Source: Pseudomonadota bacterium
GTDB taxonomy: Bacteria; Pseudomonadota; Alphaproteobacteria; Sphingomonadales; Sphingomonadaceae
DNA: 7,577 bases
Direction of reading: 5' to 3'
Assembly: GCA_023416515.1 (NCBI GenBank)
Contig: JAEZHP010000079.1
Coordinates: 1 to 7,577, forward strand
Made by a program: the position numbers and the translations under genes. Shown here one piece after another: positions 5,532-7,577 of this stretch. Below the pieces are notes generated by a model. The model saw only the letters and a list, made by a program, of their open reading frames with translations. It was not told the DNA's origin and made no database searches. Each line of letters starts with the position of its first letter. The stretch's first letter is position 1.

Positions 5532-6311
5532 CTAAGCCACTTTCTGCTCGGGCTCGACGCCCGGGATGCCGAGGCCGGAGATCATCTCGCGGAGCTCCTG
5601 CCGGGCGGTGATGTGGCCCATGCCGACGTCGCTGAGCTGCTGGAAGTCGAGCAGCGTCAGCCCTTTCGGGAACAGCTCGCGGTAAATGACCCGCTCGCCA
5701 AGCCCGGGGATCACGCGGAAGCCGACGCGCCGCGCAAGCTCGTCGAGGGCCGCGCCGACCCGGCGAAGGTTGTGCGAATCGATGTGCTGCAAGCGGTTGC
5801 GAAGAACGACCCAGTCGACGCTCTTGCCGGTCGCCTTGGCCCGCTGGGTGCGGCTGTTCCAAATCAGCTCGGCGTAGAAGCTCGGCTTGGTGACCTTGAA
5901 GTTCTCGGGATGGACTTGGCCGATCAGATCAAGGTCGACGAAGCTGTCGTTCATCGGCGTCACGAGAGTGTCGGCCTTCAGGATCGCTTCGCGCGCGACA
6001 GGGTCGGCGCGCCCGGGCGTGTCGATCACGACGATGTCGGCGTCGGCAGAGAGAGCCTCGATCGCCTCGTCGAGGGAAGCGCCCTCATCGAGCACCTGGT
6101 AGCGCGCCTGCGGAAGCTCGGTCTCAAGCCGGCGCATCGTCGAATCGCGGTTCTCCAGGTAGCGGGTCATGGTCCGCTGCCGGCTGTCGAGGTCGAGCGC
6201 GGCGACCCGGCTGCCCATCGCGGCGAGAGCGATGGCCGTATGGACGGCAGTCGTCGATTTGCCGGTTCCGCCATTTTCAATGGCGAAGACGATGAAGTGC
6301 GGCTGGCCCAT
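5532..6311 (-). CDS. mipZ: Division-plane positioning ATPase MipZ, 259 aa
   Basis: ParA/MinD-family ATPase that, in Caulobacter, forms a gradient from the ParB-bound poles and blocks FtsZ polymerisation away from midcell. The match to MipZ is strong along the chain: P-loop GGTGKST 14-20; LDLDSRQRT 39-47 with the catalytic-type Asp42; YLENR 51-55; IDTPG 96-100; TPMNDSFVD 118-126; DWVVLRNR 166-173; VIYRELFPKGLTLLD 208-222; ARQELREM 236-243. The oddity is residue 13: the deviant Walker A motif normally starts with a signature lysine (KGGxGKST), but here the codon is AAT (Asn), giving ENGGTGKST. That lysine contacts nucleotide across the dimer in this family. The start ATG 6311 has GGGGAG 11 bases upstream. 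parA and parB are not in the window. The gene is divergent from panC across about 89 bp, and pgmG follows on the same strand. Confidence 0.93.
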   Translation of the reverse strand: MGQPHFIVFAIENGGTGKSTTAVHTAIALAAMGSRVAALDLDSRQRTMTRYLENRDSTMRRLETELPQARYQVLDEGASLDEAIEALSADADIVVIDTPGRADPVAREAILKADTLVTPMNDSFVDLDLIGQVHPENFKVTKPSFYAELIWNSRTQRAKATGKSVDWVVLRNRLQHIDSHNLRRVGAALDELARRVGFRVIPGLGERVIYRELFPKGLTLLDFQQLSDVGMGHITARQELREMISGLGIPGVEPEQKVA

Positions 6312-6348
6312 GGCGATTCAGGCTCCCCGGCCCCGTGTATTTGACCCC

Positions 6349-6375
6349 CCGCGCGTTGAAAGCGCGGCCCAACGC
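6349..6375. repeat. Two overlapping, mutually exclusive inverted repeats between mipZ and panC
   Basis: CCGCGC (6349-6354) pairs with GCGCGG (6362-6367) around 7 bases, and GCGTTG (6353-6358) pairs with CAACGC (6370-6375) around 11 bases. The arms share 6353-6354, so only one stem can form at a time. They lie in the 89-bp divergent region, 9 bp before the panC ribosome binding site. TTGACC at 6341-6346 could be a -35 element toward panC, but no fitting -10 is seen. In DNA this rich in G and C such pairs can arise by chance. Confidence 0.35.
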
Positions 6376-6383
6376 AAAGCTTA

Positions 6384-6390
6384 CCGGAGG
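6384..6390 (+). promoter_or_regulatory. Shine-Dalgarno site deciding the panC start
   Basis: CCGGAGG lies 10 bases before GTG 6401. It supports that GTG over the in-frame start at 6335, which has no such site and would add 22 residues unlike the family. Confidence 0.7.
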
Positions 6391-6400
6391 CGAATCCGCG

Positions 6401-7255
6401 GTGCAAACGATCCGTGACATCGGCCAGCTCGGCAGCGCGCTTGTCGCGCTTCGGGCCGGCGGCGCCCGGCTCGCGCTCGTGCCGACGATGGGGGCCCTCC
6501 ACGCCGGCCACCTATCGCTGGTCGAGGAAGCAAAGCGTCAGGCGGATCGCGTCGTCGCCACCATCTTCGTCAATCCGCTGCAGTTCGGCGAAGGCGAGGA
6601 CCTCGACCGTTACCCGCGGCAGGAAAAAGAGGATGCGCGAGCGCTCGAGCAGGCCGGCGCCAACCTGCTCTGGATGCCGACGCCGGAGCAGATGTACCCC
6701 GCCGGCTTTTCGACGAAAGTGTCGGTGGCGGGGCTCAGCAGCCGCTGGGAAGGCGAAGCCCGGCCGGGCCATTTCGACGGTGTCGCGACGGTCGTCGCCA
6801 AGCTTCTCACCACGGTCCGGCCCGACGTCGCCATGTTCGGGGAGAAAGATTTCCAGCAGCTCGCCGTGATCCGCCGGATGGCGTCGGACCTCAACCTCGG
6901 CGTCGAGATCGTCTCGGTTGCGACGGCGCGCGATTGCGACGGCCTCGCCCTATCGTCGCGCAACGCTTACCTCAGCGACGACGAGCGGACACGCGCGGCC
7001 GCTTTGCCCAAAGCGCTGAACGCCGCCGCCGATGCGATCGAGAATGGGAGGCCGGTCGGCGCTGTGCTCAGCGAGGCGAAGCGCGCGCTCAACGATGCGG
7101 GCTTCGCTCCGATCGACTATGTCGCGCTGGTCGATGCAGTGACCCTAGAGCCGCTCAATTCGCCCGCCGGGCGGATGCGCCTGATCGCCGCCGCGACGAT
7201 CGGCCGAACGCGGCTCATCGACAATGTTCCAGTCGACCCGCCGAAACAGGGTTAA
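6401..7255 (+). CDS. panC: Pantothenate synthetase (pantoate--beta-alanine ligase), 284 aa
   Basis: Cytoplasmic enzyme that joins pantoate and beta-alanine with ATP (via pantoyl-adenylate, releasing AMP and PPi) to make pantothenate, the precursor of coenzyme A. It belongs to the HIGH/KMSKS nucleotidyltransferase fold. Numbering from GTG 6401: PTMGALHAGH 28-37 (H34 and H37, the HIGH-like site); FVNPLQF 57-63; RPGHFDGVATVVAKL 121-135; MFGEKDFQQ 145-153; ALSSRN 183-188 (KMSKS-like). All key motifs are intact and the length is normal. The start is chosen from the ribosome binding site at 6384-6390 and from the usual family N-terminus (short lead to TIRDIGQL). panB and panD are not beside it, so the pathway genes appear dispersed; panC is divergent from mipZ and followed by the separately translated Sel1 gene. 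Confidence 0.97.
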   Translation: MQTIRDIGQLGSALVALRAGGARLALVPTMGALHAGHLSLVEEAKRQADRVVATIFVNPLQFGEGEDLDRYPRQEKEDARALEQAGANLLWMPTPEQMYPAGFSTKVSVAGLSSRWEGEARPGHFDGVATVVAKLLTTVRPDVAMFGEKDFQQLAVIRRMASDLNLGVEIVSVATARDCDGLALSSRNAYLSDDERTRAAALPKALNAAADAIENGRPVGAVLSEAKRALNDAGFAPIDYVALVDAVTLEPLNSPAGRMRLIAAATIGRTRLIDNVPVDPPKQG

Positions 7256-7264
7256 TCGCGTTAA
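7252..7264 (+). promoter_or_regulatory. Pair of TTAA half-sites upstream of the Sel1 gene
   Basis: TTAA at 7252-7255 (including the panC stop) and TTAA at 7261-7264 are separated by TCGCG. They are followed by CCATTTTTTCGCGAATGG (7265-7282), which contains a 5-bp inverted repeat. This AT-rich island in an otherwise GC-rich region is the likely promoter zone of the next gene. The spacing of 5 differs from the TTAA-N7-TTAA of the alphaproteobacterial cell-cycle regulator CtrA, so I do not call it a CtrA site. Confidence 0.25.
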
Positions 7265-7328
7265 CCATTTTTTCGCGAATGGACGCCGAAACTCTCCCGC
7301 AACGGGGTAACGAAGGGGGAGTGATCAC

Positions 7329-7577
7329 ATGGCCATCAGCCAGAAAGCGCAGGAGTTCCTGATCCGCAGCCGCATCGCCGATGCCGAGCGGGGCGACGTG
7401 GATGCGTTGTTCGAGCTCGGGCTCACCTATTCCACCGGCCGCGGCGGAATGTGCGTCGATCTCGTCGAAGCCCACAAATGGTTCAACCTCGCGGCGCTGT
7501 CGGGTTCGACGCGCGGCCAGGAATGCCGCGCCGAAATCGCGCTCGAAATGACGGCACGGGAGATCGCCGAGGCGCAG
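7329..7577 (+). CDS. Sel1-repeat (TPR-like) protein, N-terminal 83 residues, cut by window end
   Basis: The open frame starts at ATG 7329, with GGGGGAG (7315-7321) 7 bases upstream, and runs without a stop to the window edge. Residues 24-60 match one Sel1-like repeat: ALFELGLTYSTGRGG, then the conserved VEAHKWFNLAALSG, which form the two antiparallel helices of this TPR-related scaffold. There is no signal peptide, so the protein is probably cytoplasmic. The charged stretch EMTAREIAEAQ follows. Sel1 proteins mediate protein-protein contacts; the partner here cannot be inferred. I recall small proteins starting much like this in sphingomonads. It has its own ribosome binding site and a 73-bp gap after panC, so it may be a separate transcript. 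Confidence 0.85.
   Translation, partial: MAISQKAQEFLIRSRIADAERGDVDALFELGLTYSTGRGGMCVDLVEAHKWFNLAALSGSTRGQECRAEIALEMTAREIAEAQ

Noticed and set aside
5613..6344. 243-codon plus-strand open frame opposite mipZ
   Set aside because: Shadow frame of mipZ; low-complexity residues with no recognisable family.
6335..6400. 22-residue N-terminal extension of panC
   Set aside because: Not typical of PanC, and it lies before the CCGGAGG site that serves GTG 6401.
7252..7282. CtrA binding site upstream of the Sel1 gene
   Set aside because: The two TTAA half-sites are 5 bp apart, not 7, and the second has no matching partner at the right distance.
1..7577. CRISPR array, tRNA, rRNA, transposase, prophage or toxin-antitoxin genes
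   Set aside because: I saw no regularly spaced repeats, no tRNA-like fold and no matching coding sequence on either strand by eye.

Overview
The window looks like chromosomal DNA from a high-GC alphaproteobacterium, most likely a sphingomonad (Sphingomonas-like). The grounds are a MipZ division-plane ATPase (a protein of alphaproteobacteria), a PgmG-type phosphoglucomutase/phosphomannomutase, a Sel1-type protein and a small lipoprotein of kinds I associate with sphingomonads, and codons rich in G/C at the third position. The assignment rests on recognition from memory, not on a search.

Layout, left to right. (1) 1-383: the last 16 codons of an unidentified plus-strand gene, converging on a minus-strand gene for a small lipoprotein. 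(2) 384-4040: a DNA-repair module. A minus-strand Lhr-Core type, 'ligase-associated' DEXH helicase is preceded by and overlaps a 63-residue membrane protein. Divergent from these is a plus-strand beta-CASP/metallo-beta-lactamase 'ligase-associated' exonuclease. The two directions share a 55-bp intergenic region with overlapping -10-like elements. The ATP-dependent DNA ligase and the PdeM-type phosphoesterase that normally complete this cluster are not in the window. (3) 4044-6311: two minus-strand genes, mipZ then pgmG, separated by a palindromic repeat of the 'CGTCATTGCGAG' type and a second short stem-loop. (4) 6401-7255: panC (pantothenate synthesis), divergent from mipZ. (5) 7329-end: the start of a Sel1-repeat protein gene, cut by the window edge.

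Functionally this is mostly core chromosome: repair, cell-division placement, sugar-phosphate supply for cell-surface polysaccharide, and vitamin B5 synthesis. There is no CRISPR array, tRNA, rRNA, transposase or phage gene. I do not see a wholly new system. The points most worth a second look are the Asn in place of the signature lysine in MipZ; the helicase start, which appears to be a CTG overlapping the stop of the membrane-protein gene; the split helicase/exonuclease pair without its ligase; and the compact face-to-face promoter between them. Several start sites are set here from motifs and ribosome binding sites rather than from the longest open frame (helicase, small membrane protein, exonuclease, pgmG, panC).
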